From NCBI RefSeq assembly GCF_004343775.1, contig NZ_PTXL01000006.1, forward strand, positions 62,001 to 126,000: a stretch of DNA of 64,000 nt. The letters are read 5' to 3'. Made by a program: the position numbers and the translations under genes. Positions 34,585 to 43,207 of this stretch are shown piece by piece; the first letter of the stretch is position 1; each line of letters starts with the position of its first letter. The DNA is from Burkholderia sp. SRS-46. GTDB lineage: Bacteria; Pseudomonadota; Gammaproteobacteria; Burkholderiales; Burkholderiaceae. The notes below the pieces were generated by a model that did no database searches, was not told where the DNA came from, and saw only the letters and a program-made list of their open reading frames with translations.

Positions 34585-36864
34585 TCAATCGCGCACGCAG
34601 TCGACGAAATACTCGACGCGCCCGTTCACCTCTTCCGCGACGAGGCCGTGAATGTCGGTGTGGAAGCCCGGGAAGCGCTCGTTGAAATCGCGCGCGAACC
34701 GCAGGTAGTTGACGATCGTCTTGTTGAAGCGCTCGCCCGGAATCAGCAGCGGAATACCCGGCGGGTACGGCGTGAGCAGGATGCTCGTCACGCGGCCTTC
34801 CAGCTCGTCGAGCGGCACGCGGTCGATCTTGCGGTGCGCGAGCTTCGCGAACGCGTCCGACGGCTTCAGCGCGGGCTCCATGTCCGACAGGTACATCTCG
34901 GTCGTCAGGCGCGCGATGTCGTTCGCGCGATAGACGTCGTGGATCTGCGTGCACAGGTCGCGCAGGCCGACGCGCTCGTAGCGCGGATGCTGCGCGACGA
35001 ACTCCGGCAGCACGCGCCACAGCGGCTGGTTGTTGTCGTAGTCGTCCTTGAACTGCTGCAGCTCGGTCACCATCGAGTTCCAGCGGCCCTTCGTGATGCC
35101 GATCGTGAACATGATGAAGAACGAGTACAGGCCCGTCTTCTCGACGATGATGCCGTGCTCGGCGAGGTACTTCGTGACGATCGCGGCCGGAATGCCGGTC
35201 TCGCCGAATTCGCCGTCCACGTCGAGCCCCGGCGTGATGATCGTCGCCTTGATCGGGTCGAGCATGTTGAAGCCTTCCGCGAGCGGGCCGAAGCCGTGCC
35301 AGCGGTCGTTCGGCTTCAGCATCCAGTCGTCGCGCGAACCGATGCCTTCCGCCGACAGCTGTTCCGGGCCCCACACGCTGAAGAACCAGTCGTCGCCGTA
35401 TTCGGCGTCGACCTTGCGCATCGCGCGGCGGAAGTCGATCGCCTCGGCGATCGATTCCTCGACGAGCGCGGTGCCGCCCGGCGGCTCCATCATCGCGGCC
35501 GCGACGTCGCACGACGCGATGATCGCGTACTGCGGGCTCGTCGACGTGTGCATCAGGTACGCCTCGTTGAAGCGATGCTTGTCGAACGTGCGGTTCTCCG
35601 AATCCTGCACGACGATCTGCGACGCCTGCGAGATGCCGGCGAGCAGCTTGTGCGTCGAGTGCGTCGCGAACACCAGCGCGCCGGTGCGCGGCCGGCCGTC
35701 GCCGATCGCGTGCATGTCGCGGTAGAAATCGTGGAACGTCGCATGCGGCAGCCACGCTTCGTCGAAGTGCAGCGTGTCGAGCAGGTCGCCGAGCAGGTCC
35801 TTGATCATCTCGACGTTGTAGACGACGCCGTCGTAGGTGCTCTGCGTGATCGTCAGGATACGCGGCTTCAGGTCCGGGTTCTGGCGCAGCGCCTCGCGCG
35901 CGAACGGGTTCGCCTCGATCTTCTTGCGGATGTTCTCCGGCTTGAATTCGTCGCGCGGGATCGGGCCGATGATGCCGAAGTGGTTGCGCGTCGGCGTGAG
36001 GAACACGGGGATCGCGCCCGTCATCGTGATCGCGTGCAGGATCGACTTGTGGCAGTTGCGGTCGACCAGCACGATGTCGCCGGGCGCGACCGTCGCGTGC
36101 CAGACGATCTTGTTCGACGTCGACGTGCCGTTGGTCACGAAGAACAGGTGGTCCGCGCTGAAGATGCGCGCCGCATTGCGCTCCGACGCCGCCACCGGGC
36201 CGGTGTGGTCGAGCAGCTGGCCGAGTTCGTCCACCGCGTTGCAGACGTCCGCGCGCAGCATGTTCTCGCCGAAGAACTGGTGGAACATCTGGCCGAGCGG
36301 GTTCTTCAGGAACGCGACGCCGCCCGAGTGGCCCGGGCAGTGCCACGAGTACGAGCCTTCGTCCGCGTACTTGACCAGTTCCTTGAAGAACGGCGGCGCG
36401 AGCGAGTCGAGATAGACCTTCGCCTCGCGGATGATGTGGCGCGCGACGAACTCCGGCGTGTCCTCGAACATGTGGATGAAGCCGTGCAGCTCGCGCAGGA
36501 TGTCGTTCGGCAGGTGCCGCGACGTGCGCGTCTCGCCGTACAGGAAGATCGGGATGTCCGCGTTGCGGCGGCGCACTTCGGTGACGAACGCGCGCAGCTC
36601 GATGATCGCGGTGGCCAGCTCGGGCAGCTCGCCGTCCGGGCCGGTTTCGCCGAGCATGAGTTCGTCGTCGTCGATCGACAGGATGAAGCACGACGCGCGG
36701 CTCGACTGCTGCGCGAACGACGTCAGATCACCGTAGCTCGTGAGGCCGAGGACTTCGACGCCCTCCTTCTCGATCGCTTCGGCCAACGCCCGGATGCCGG
36801 AGCCCGAGATGTTCTCGGAGCGGAAATCTTCGTCGATGATGACGACGGGAAAACGAAACTTCAT
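34585..36864 (-). CDS. Ornithine/lysine/arginine decarboxylase, PLP-dependent
   Basis: A 759-residue fold-type I group III decarboxylase. An N-terminal receiver-like wing domain (FPVVIIDEDFRSENISGSGI) covers about 1-130. The catalytic core has SWHCPGHSGGVAF and the PLP lysine in ATHSTHKLLAGISQASQI, with WLPHATFHDF before it. The C-terminal domain ends with LIPGERFNKTIVNYL. It converts arginine, lysine or ornithine to the corresponding amine and CO2, consuming protons, so it serves acid resistance or polyamine supply. Which substrate is used cannot be fixed by eye; arginine is common in Burkholderia annotations. GGAGA precedes the ATG. It lies 88 bases after dcd on the same strand. Confidence 0.93.
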   Translation of the reverse strand: MKFRFPVVIIDEDFRSENISGSGIRALAEAIEKEGVEVLGLTSYGDLTSFAQQSSRASCFILSIDDDELMLGETGPDGELPELATAIIELRAFVTEVRRRNADIPIFLYGETRTSRHLPNDILRELHGFIHMFEDTPEFVARHIIREAKVYLDSLAPPFFKELVKYADEGSYSWHCPGHSGGVAFLKNPLGQMFHQFFGENMLRADVCNAVDELGQLLDHTGPVAASERNAARIFSADHLFFVTNGTSTSNKIVWHATVAPGDIVLVDRNCHKSILHAITMTGAIPVFLTPTRNHFGIIGPIPRDEFKPENIRKKIEANPFAREALRQNPDLKPRILTITQSTYDGVVYNVEMIKDLLGDLLDTLHFDEAWLPHATFHDFYRDMHAIGDGRPRTGALVFATHSTHKLLAGISQASQIVVQDSENRTFDKHRFNEAYLMHTSTSPQYAIIASCDVAAAMMEPPGGTALVEESIAEAIDFRRAMRKVDAEYGDDWFFSVWGPEQLSAEGIGSRDDWMLKPNDRWHGFGPLAEGFNMLDPIKATIITPGLDVDGEFGETGIPAAIVTKYLAEHGIIVEKTGLYSFFIMFTIGITKGRWNSMVTELQQFKDDYDNNQPLWRVLPEFVAQHPRYERVGLRDLCTQIHDVYRANDIARLTTEMYLSDMEPALKPSDAFAKLAHRKIDRVPLDELEGRVTSILLTPYPPGIPLLIPGERFNKTIVNYLRFARDFNERFPGFHTDIHGLVAEEVNGRVEYFVDCVRD

Positions 36865-36952
36865 GGGCGAATCTCCAAAAAGAACGACCGCGGCGCTTCA
36901 CGCGCAGCGGTCACCCGGAAACTGGTCGGTGTTGGACAGATATACAACCAGA

Positions 36953-37522
36953 TCAGGTTTTCGGTAGCGTGACACCCCGTTGCCCCTGATATTTGCCGCC
37001 ACGATCCGCGTACGACACGTCGCACACCTCGTCGCTCTCGAAGAAGAGCACCTGGGCGACGCCTTCGTTCGCGTAGATCTTCGCGGGCAACGGCGTGGTG
37101 TTCGAGAATTCCAGCGTGACGTAGCCTTCCCATTCGGGTTCGAACGGCGTCACGTTGACGATGATCCCGCAGCGCGCATAGGTCGACTTGCCGAGGCAGA
37201 CGGTCAGCACGGTGCGCGGAATGCGGAAATATTCGACGGTGCGGGCCAGCGCGAACGAGTTCGGCGGGATGATGCACACGTCGCCCTTGAAATCGACAAA
37301 CGACCCCTCGTCGAAGTTCTTCGGATCGACGATCGTCGAGTTGATGTTCGTGAAGATCTTGAATTCGTCCGCGCAGCGGATGTCGTAGCCGTAGCTCGAC
37401 GTACCGTAGCTGACGATCCTGCGGCCGTCCTCGGACGCACGAACCTGATCGGGCACGAACGGCTCGATCATCTTGTGCTCTTCGGCCATGCGCCGGATCC
37501 ACTTGTCGGATTTGATGCTCAT
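36953..37522 (-). CDS. dcd: dCTP deaminase
   Basis: A 189-residue trimeric dUTPase-fold enzyme converting dCTP to dUTP, feeding dTMP synthesis. It starts at ATG 37522 ([20 protein letters not shown]). Active-site motifs are [30 protein letters not shown] with the catalytic Glu, and the C-terminal [14 protein letters not shown] lid ([18 protein letters not shown]). It is in a same-strand run with the SodC-like gene upstream and the decarboxylase downstream. Confidence 0.97.
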
Positions 37523-37631
37523 ATCAGGGCGCCAGAAAACGCTGCGTGACGGTAAACGAGGGCCGCCGCTTCGGGACGGCCGGGAAAGGCGCACATTTTA
37601 CGCGATCGCGGACGCACGCACGCGGCGGCCG

Positions 37632-38168
37632 TCAACGGATCACGCCGCACGCGAGCGCGGGCCCCGCGCCGTGCTGCGCAAACGCCGGGTCGCTCGGCTC
37701 GCGATGCACCAGCACCGCGCGGCTGATCGCCGAGCGCACGCCGTCGAGCGCGAGGTCGGGCGCGACGATGAAGCCCGCCGCGACGCCGTTCGCGTCCGCA
37801 TGGATGTTGCCGAGATCGCCCGCGACGCGCACGCCCGCGCGCAGCCGGTCGGCGGCCGGCGAGAACACCGCGCCGGCGCTCGACGCATCGGCCGCGTTGC
37901 AGTCGCCGCGCTCGTGCACCTGCAGCGCGTGGTCGCTGTTCGGGGGCAGGCCTGTCAGGTTGTACGTGACCTGCACGCCGTCGGGGCGCTCGACCAGTGT
38001 CACCGAGCCGTACGCCTGCGAGCCGACCGTCGGCCGCAGTTGCGCGTCGGCGCGCTTTTCATGCGTCGACGAAAAGGAGGTACAGCCGGCCACGAGGGCC
38101 AGCGCGGCGGCGGCCAGCAACGCGTACCACGCGCTGCCGGCACGCGCGCCGGGATATCGTTCGTTCAT
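37632..38168 (-). CDS. SodC-like lipoprotein lacking most Cu/Zn ligands
   Basis: A 178-residue lipoprotein: the signal helix ALLAAAALALVAGC ends in a lipobox with Cys. The rest has the Cu/Zn superoxide dismutase fold: LTGLPPNSDHALQVHERGDC, VAGDLGNIHADANGVA, RAVLVHREP and a C-terminal ALACGVI. However, the first copper His of the usual HVH is Gln (QVH) and the bridging-His position in GGHFNP is Val (GAVFSP). The zinc His before VGDLGN is also missing. The second copper His, the Asp of GDL and the late VH are retained, as is the disulfide Cys pair. So the fold is clear but normal dismutase activity is doubtful. It is placed between apbC and dcd on the same strand. Confidence 0.85.
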   Translation of the reverse strand: MNERYPGARAGSAWYALLAAAALALVAGCTSFSSTHEKRADAQLRPTVGSQAYGSVTLVERPDGVQVTYNLTGLPPNSDHALQVHERGDCNAADASSAGAVFSPAADRLRAGVRVAGDLGNIHADANGVAAGFIVAPDLALDGVRSAISRAVLVHREPSDPAFAQHGAGPALACGVIR

Positions 38169-38300
38169 TCGATCCTCGTGCCGGCAGGCAGCCGTCTGAC
38201 ACGGCGCCCTGCCGGGCGGGCAAAGGGACCCTGGAAAAGTCGCCATGATACCGCGCCTCGCGGCGCCGTAAACAGCGGCCGGCCCCGCCCCGCAAGGGTT

Positions 38301-39392
38301 TTACGTATTTTGAACAACGATGCTCGGAAACTTCGACGTCATGTCGCGCGCGCGCTCGGCAATCGCCAGCGCAACACCGCGCGCGATTTCCCGATAACGC
38401 TGCGCGAGCGCGCCGTCCGGTTCGGCCGCGACCGTCGGCGTGCCGCTGTCGGCCCGCTCGCGGATCGCGATGTCGAGCGGCAGGCTGCCGAGCACGTTCA
38501 CGCCGTAGTCCTTCGACATCCGCTGCGCGCCGCCCGCGCCGAAGATGTGCTCTTCATGGCCGCAGTTCGAGCAGATATGGATGCTCATGTTCTCGACGAT
38601 GCCGAGGATCGGGATGCCGACCTTCTCGAACATCTTCAGGCCCTTCTTCGCATCGAGCAGCGCGATGTCCTGCGGCGTCGTGACGATCACCGCGCCCGTC
38701 ACCGGCACGCGCTGCGCGAGCGTCAGCTGGATGTCGCCGGTGCCCGGCGGCATGTCGACGATCAGGTAGTCGAGCTCGCGCCAGTTGGTCTGGCGCAGCA
38801 GCTGCTCGAGCGCCGACGTCGCCATCGGGCCGCGCCACACCATCGGGTTGTCTTCCTCGATCAGGAAGCCGATCGAGTTCGCCTGCAGGCCGTGGCCGAC
38901 CAGCGGGTTCATCGACTGGTTGTCCGGCGACTCGGGCCGCTGGCCGTGGATGCCGAGCATCGTCGGCAGCGACGGGCCGTAGATGTCCGCATCGAGGATG
39001 CCGACCGCCGCGCCTTCCGCGGCGAGCGCGAGCGCGAGGTTGACGGCGGTCGTGCTCTTGCCGACGCCGCCCTTGCCCGACGCGACGGCGACGATGTTCT
39101 TCACGTTCGGCAACAACTTCACGCCGCGCTGCACGGTGTGCGCGACGATGTCCTGCGACACGTTCACGCGCGCGTCGCGCACGCCCGGCACGGCCTTCAG
39201 CGCGGCGCTCACGCGCGCGCGCACGTCGTCGTGCAGGCTCTTCGCCGGATAGCCGAGCACGATGTCCGCCGATACGACGTCGCCGTCGATCGCGACGTTT
39301 CGCACGCCTTTGCCGGCCGCGTACGGGCGGCCCGTGTTGGGGTCAGCGACTGCCGCGAGCGCGGCGTCGACGAGGGCCCGGTCAATGCTCAT
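38301..39392 (-). CDS. apbC: Iron-sulfur cluster carrier protein (Mrp/ApbC, P-loop NTPase)
   Basis: A 363-residue cytoplasmic scaffold that binds and transfers Fe-S clusters using ATP. An N-terminal MIP18/DUF59 domain (ALAAVADPNTGRPYAAGKGV) precedes the deviant Walker A ASGKGGVGKSTT near residue 105. GILDADIYGPSLPTMLG and VDMPPGTGDIQLTL are diagnostic, and the cluster-binding CxxC is in HICSNCGHEEH. It ends VVQNT. It is the first gene of a long minus-strand run (apbC, SodC-like, dcd, decarboxylase, LprI-like) and divergent from the OmpA-like gene. Confidence 0.95.
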   Translation of the reverse strand: MSIDRALVDAALAAVADPNTGRPYAAGKGVRNVAIDGDVVSADIVLGYPAKSLHDDVRARVSAALKAVPGVRDARVNVSQDIVAHTVQRGVKLLPNVKNIVAVASGKGGVGKSTTAVNLALALAAEGAAVGILDADIYGPSLPTMLGIHGQRPESPDNQSMNPLVGHGLQANSIGFLIEEDNPMVWRGPMATSALEQLLRQTNWRELDYLIVDMPPGTGDIQLTLAQRVPVTGAVIVTTPQDIALLDAKKGLKMFEKVGIPILGIVENMSIHICSNCGHEEHIFGAGGAQRMSKDYGVNVLGSLPLDIAIRERADSGTPTVAAEPDGALAQRYREIARGVALAIAERARDMTSKFPSIVVQNT

Positions 39393-39739
39393 CGAAACTC
39401 CGTGAAAACGTTCTTTTCGCGCTCAAACGTCAAGAATTATCAAATAACGCGGCGAAAATCGGGAAAAGTGAAAGAATCTGTTGCATGCCATTGCGCGAAC
39501 GCGCGCGCCAGCGCAATCTTCGCGTGCGGCACGCCATGGGGCCAAATCGGCCCCGTACCGCCTATATTGTAGAGGCTGACGCGTCGCGCTGCCCGAACAG
39601 CCACGCTGTCGGGCAGGGCATGAGGTCGCTGCGGCGACCGTCGCGCGTGCAGGATCTGCCCGGCCGATTCCGGGCGGGCCTGCCCGAGAGCCGTACCCGT
39701 TGTCGTTGTCGACTCGTTCAACCAAGAGAGGAATCCCAG

Positions 39740-40387
39740 ATGAACATGAAAATCGCAACCCGCTTGTCCGTCTTCGTATTGGCCGGTGCGGTTCTCGCCG
39801 GCTGCGCGACGTCGCCGCAAGGCACCAACACGGCCGTCGGCACGGGCGCGGGCGCCGCGCTGGGCGCCGGCATCGGTGCGCTGGCGGGCGGCGGCAAGGG
39901 CGCGGCGATCGGTGCGGGCGTCGGCGCACTGGTCGGCGGCGTGACGGGTTACAACTGGCAGGCGATCAAGAACAAGCTGGCGCCGTCGGCGGCCCAGACC
40001 GGCACGCAGGTGACCGAACAGCCGGACGGCTCGCTGAAGCTGAACGTGCCGAGCTCGGTGACGTTCGCGACGAACCAGTACGCGATCACGCCGGCGTTCA
40101 CGCCGCTGCTGAACGACCTGGCGACGACCCTGAACCAGAACCCGCAGGTGACGGCCTCCGTCGTCGGCTACACCGACAGCACGGGCTCGGCGCAGCTCAA
40201 CCAGACGCTGTCGCAGAACCGCGCGCAGAGCGTCGTGAACGCGCTGTCGCAGCGCGGCGTCAACGCCGGCCGCCTGTCGGCGCAGGGCATGGGCCCGTCG
40301 AACCCGATCGCGGACAACGCGACGGAAGCCGGCCGCGCCCAGAACCGCCGCGTCGAAATCTACCTGCGCGCCGCACAGGCGCAGTAA
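39740..40387 (+). CDS. OmpA-family outer-membrane lipoprotein
   Basis: A 215-residue lipoprotein. The lipobox is VLAGC near residue 18-22. A Gly-rich hydrophobic glycine-zipper stretch (GTGAGAALGAGIGALAGG, then GAAIGAGVGALVGGVTG) follows. The C-terminal OmpA/MotB peptidoglycan-binding domain has SSVTFATNQYAITPAFTP, VVGYTDSTGSAQLN, LSQNRAQSVV and NRRVEIYL. It probably tethers the outer membrane to peptidoglycan, similar to YiaD. The start at 39740 has GAGAGGA in range; an ATG two codons later is possible. It is alone, with a strong terminator 180 bases downstream. Confidence 0.93.
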   Translation: MNMKIATRLSVFVLAGAVLAGCATSPQGTNTAVGTGAGAALGAGIGALAGGGKGAAIGAGVGALVGGVTGYNWQAIKNKLAPSAAQTGTQVTEQPDGSLKLNVPSSVTFATNQYAITPAFTPLLNDLATTLNQNPQVTASVVGYTDSTGSAQLNQTLSQNRAQSVVNALSQRGVNAGRLSAQGMGPSNPIADNATEAGRAQNRRVEIYLRAAQAQ

Positions 40388-40567
40388 GCGCGCGACGCGG
40401 GGAATGCGCGGGCGCGCCGCCCGCACGGCCTCGCCGGACAAGACTTCCGGCGGGGCAAGTAACAAATCGAAAAAAATTTAGAACTTCTGTCGCGGCCCGT
40501 GGTCTTTCTTTACGGTACGCGGCTGGTGTTGCCGGCGCGTCACCATTCTCCTCTTGTCGTTGTTGCT

Positions 40568-40596
40568 CCGGGGCCGTATCCGCCCCGGTTTTTTTT
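40568..40596 (+). terminator. Strong intrinsic terminator upstream of metG
   Basis: CCGGGGC (40568-40574) and GCCCCGG (40582-40588) form a perfect 7-pair stem with a 7-base loop, followed by eight T. It lies 180 bases after the OmpA-like stop, unusually far for that gene. Confidence 0.88.
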
Positions 40597-40710
40597 GCCC
40601 GCGAAAAACATGTTGCGGCGCAACAATCGCCCCTCGGGCACGGCATGCGCATCGCGCCGGCCCCTGCCCGCCCGGCCTGCGGCGTCCTCCTGCCCGGCCC
40701 GCGCCCCTGC

Positions 40711-40716
40711 TAGAAT
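40711..40716 (+). promoter_or_regulatory. Candidate -10 element of metG
   Basis: GCTAGAATCGC gives TAGAAT, about 42 bases before the metG ATG. The -35 is not recognisable. Confidence 0.35.
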
Positions 40717-40757
40717 CGCTTTTTCCCGTGGTTTCCCGCCGTTCCTCTACAGACCCT

Positions 40758-42917
40758 ATGTCCGCATCCGACCTCACTTCAGTGCAGGCCGCCGCGCCGC
40801 AAGGCCGCCGCCAGATCCTCGTCACGTCCGCGCTGCCGTACGCCAACGGCCAGATCCACATCGGCCACCTGGTCGAGTACATCCAGACCGACATCTGGGT
40901 GCGGACGTTGCGAATGCACGGCCATGAGGTCTACTACATCGGCGCCGACGACACGCACGGCACGCCGGTCATGCTGCGCGCCGAGAAGGAAGGCGTCACG
41001 CCGAAGCAACTGATCGAGCGCGTCTGGACCGAGCACAAGCGCGACTTCGACAGCTTCGGCGTGTCGTTCGACAACTTCTACACGACCGATTCCGACGAGA
41101 ACCGCGTGCTGAGCGAGAACATCTACCTCGCGCTGAAGGAGAACGGCCTGATCGCCGAGCGCGAGATCGAGCAGGCCTACGATCCGGTCAAGGAAATGTT
41201 CCTGCCGGACCGCTTCATCAAGGGCGAGTGCCCGAAGTGCCACGCGAAGGACCAGTACGGCGACAACTGCGAAGTGTGCGGCTCGACCTACCTGCCGACC
41301 GAGCTGCTGAACCCGTACTCGGTGGTGTCGGGCGCGACGCCGGTGCGCAAGACGTCGAAGCACTACTTCTTCCGCCTGTCCGACCCGCGCTGCGAGACCT
41401 TCCTGCGCGACTGGGTGAGCGGCCTCGCGCAGCCGGAGGCGACCAACAAGATGCGCGAGTGGCTCGGCGATGCCGGCGAGGCCAAGCTCGCCGACTGGGA
41501 CATCTCGCGCGACGCGCCGTACTTCGGCTTCGAGATCCCGGGCGCGCCCGGCAAGTACTTCTACGTGTGGCTCGACGCGCCGGTCGGCTACTACGCGAGC
41601 TTCAAGAACCTGTGCGACCGCCAGGGCATCGATTTCGACGCGTGGATCCGCCAGGGCTCGGCCGCCGAGCAGTACCACTTCATCGGCAAGGACATCCTCT
41701 ATTTCCACACGCTGTTCTGGCCCGCGATGCTCGAGTTCTCGGGGCACCGCACGCCGACCAACGTGTTCGCGCACGGCTTCCTGACCGTCGACGGCGCGAA
41801 GATGTCGAAGTCGCGCGGCACGTTCATCACCGCGCAGAGCTACATCGACACGGGCCTGAACCCCGAATGGCTGCGCTACTACTTCGCCGCGAAGCTGAAT
41901 GCGACGATGGAAGACATCGACCTTAACCTCGACGATTTCCAGGCGCGCGTGAACAGCGATCTCGTCGGCAAGTACGTGAACATCGCGAGCCGCGCGGCAG
42001 GCTTCCTGCTCAAGCGCTTCGACGGCCGCGTGCAGGACAGCGCGATGAACCATCCGCTCGTCGCGACGCTGCGCGACGCGATTCCGCAAATCGCCGCGCA
42101 CTACGAGGCGCGTGAATATTCGCGCGCGCTGCGCCAGACGATGGAGCTCGCCGACGAGGTCAACGCGTACGTCGACGGCGCGAAGCCGTGGGAGCTCGCG
42201 AAGGATCCGGCCAATGCCGTCGCGCTGCACGAAACCTGCAGCGTGAGCCTCGAGGCGTTCCGCCTGCTGTCGCTCGCGCTGAAGCCGGTGATGCCGCGCG
42301 TCGCGGAGGCGGTCGAGGCGTTCTTCGGCATCGCGCCGCTCACGTGGGCCGACGCCGTCAAGCCGCTGTCGTCGGAGCAGCCGATCAAGGCGTACCAGCA
42401 CCTGATGACGCGCGTCGACGCGAAGCAGATCGACGCGCTGCTCGCCGCGAACCGCGATTCGCTGCAGGCCGCGCAGCCCGCCCAGGCCGGTTCGGCAGCG
42501 GCCGGCGCGAACGCCGCCAAGGCGACGTCGAAGGCAAACGCAAAGCCCGCGGCGGCGAACGGTGCCGACGACGACGCGCCGATTTCGATCGACGATTTCG
42601 CGAAGATCGACCTGCGCGTCGCGAAGATCGTCGCGTGCCAGGCGGTCGAAGGCTCGGACAAGCTGCTGCAGCTCACGCTCGACGTCGGCGAGGAGAAGAC
42701 CCGCAACGTGTTCTCCGGCATCAAGTCTGCGTACCAGCCCGAACAGCTCGTCGGCAAGCTGACGGTGATGGTCGCGAACCTCGCGCCGCGCAAGATGAAG
42801 TTCGGCCTGTCCGAAGGGATGGTGCTCGCGGCGTCGGCCGCCGACGAGAAGGCCGAGCCGGGCCTCTACATCCTCGAGCCGCACAGCGGCGCGAAGCCGG
42901 GCATGCGCGTGAAGTAA
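40758..42917 (+). CDS. metG: Methionyl-tRNA synthetase
   Basis: A 719-residue class I aminoacyl-tRNA synthetase charging tRNA-Met. HIGH is at residues 34-37 and KMSKS near 348. A four-Cys zinc knuckle is in [17 protein letters not shown]. The anticodon-binding helical domain follows, then an Ala/Lys-rich linker and a C-terminal EMAP/Trbp111-type tRNA-binding domain ([20 protein letters not shown], ending [11 protein letters not shown]) that also dimerises the enzyme. The ATG at 40758 has only a weak ribosome site. A very good terminator follows. Confidence 0.97.
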   Translation: MSASDLTSVQAAAPQGRRQILVTSALPYANGQIHIGHLVEYIQTDIWVRTLRMHGHEVYYIGADDTHGTPVMLRAEKEGVTPKQLIERVWTEHKRDFDSFGVSFDNFYTTDSDENRVLSENIYLALKENGLIAEREIEQAYDPVKEMFLPDRFIKGECPKCHAKDQYGDNCEVCGSTYLPTELLNPYSVVSGATPVRKTSKHYFFRLSDPRCETFLRDWVSGLAQPEATNKMREWLGDAGEAKLADWDISRDAPYFGFEIPGAPGKYFYVWLDAPVGYYASFKNLCDRQGIDFDAWIRQGSAAEQYHFIGKDILYFHTLFWPAMLEFSGHRTPTNVFAHGFLTVDGAKMSKSRGTFITAQSYIDTGLNPEWLRYYFAAKLNATMEDIDLNLDDFQARVNSDLVGKYVNIASRAAGFLLKRFDGRVQDSAMNHPLVATLRDAIPQIAAHYEAREYSRALRQTMELADEVNAYVDGAKPWELAKDPANAVALHETCSVSLEAFRLLSLALKPVMPRVAEAVEAFFGIAPLTWADAVKPLSSEQPIKAYQHLMTRVDAKQIDALLAANRDSLQAAQPAQAGSAAAGANAAKATSKANAKPAAANGADDDAPISIDDFAKIDLRVAKIVACQAVEGSDKLLQLTLDVGEEKTRNVFSGIKSAYQPEQLVGKLTVMVANLAPRKMKFGLSEGMVLAASAADEKAEPGLYILEPHSGAKPGMRVK

Positions 42918-42945
42918 GCGGCACGCGCCGCCGCTTGAGCGACAG

Positions 42946-42973
42946 CCCCGCACGATGCGTGCGGGGTTTTTTT
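42946..42973 (+). terminator. Intrinsic terminator after metG
   Basis: CCCCGCACG (42946-42954) and CGTGCGGGG (42958-42966) form a perfect 9-pair stem with a 3-base ATG loop, followed by seven T. Confidence 0.92.
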
Positions 42974-43207
42974 ATGCGTGCCGCCTGTCGGTCGATGTGG
43001 ACAGCGAACGGATTCCGCTACCATGTCGCCCTGCGCGGCTGCCGCTCGCGCAGGCCAACACAATCAGCAGCACCGGAACCCGCCGGATTCCGACGACCGC
43101 CGCGCGCGGTCGGCCACGGGCCGTGGCGGCGGGCTCCGCCCACAGAACAACGACATGAGAACGCACCCGATGCCTGCCCGGCCGGCTGGACGCGCGTTGC
43201 GCGCCGC
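42974..43207 (+). other. Leader region of the radical SAM/methyltransferase pair
   Basis: About 234 bases without a convincing gene. It holds a possible -10 (GCTACCATG, near 43017-43023) and two perfect tandem hairpins. CGACCGC-CGCGC-GCGGTCG is at 43094-43112 and GCCAC-GGGCC-GTGGC at 43113-43127. No T-run follows, so it is not a terminator. A cobalamin or other known riboswitch core was not recognised. Confidence 0.35.

Larger units (their letters stand above)
40388..40757. other. Intergenic region between OmpA-like gene and metG
   Basis: 370 bases without a protein gene. It contains a GC hairpin (GCCTCGCCGG with CCGGCGGGGC, 40428-40457), then an A-rich patch (aatcgaaaaaaattt, around 40467-40481). 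A strong terminator (40568-40596), a TGTTGC-GGC-GCAACA palindrome (40611-40625) and the metG -10 follow. The 110 bases between the A-rich patch and the terminator could be a long 3' UTR or a small RNA. Confidence 0.45.
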
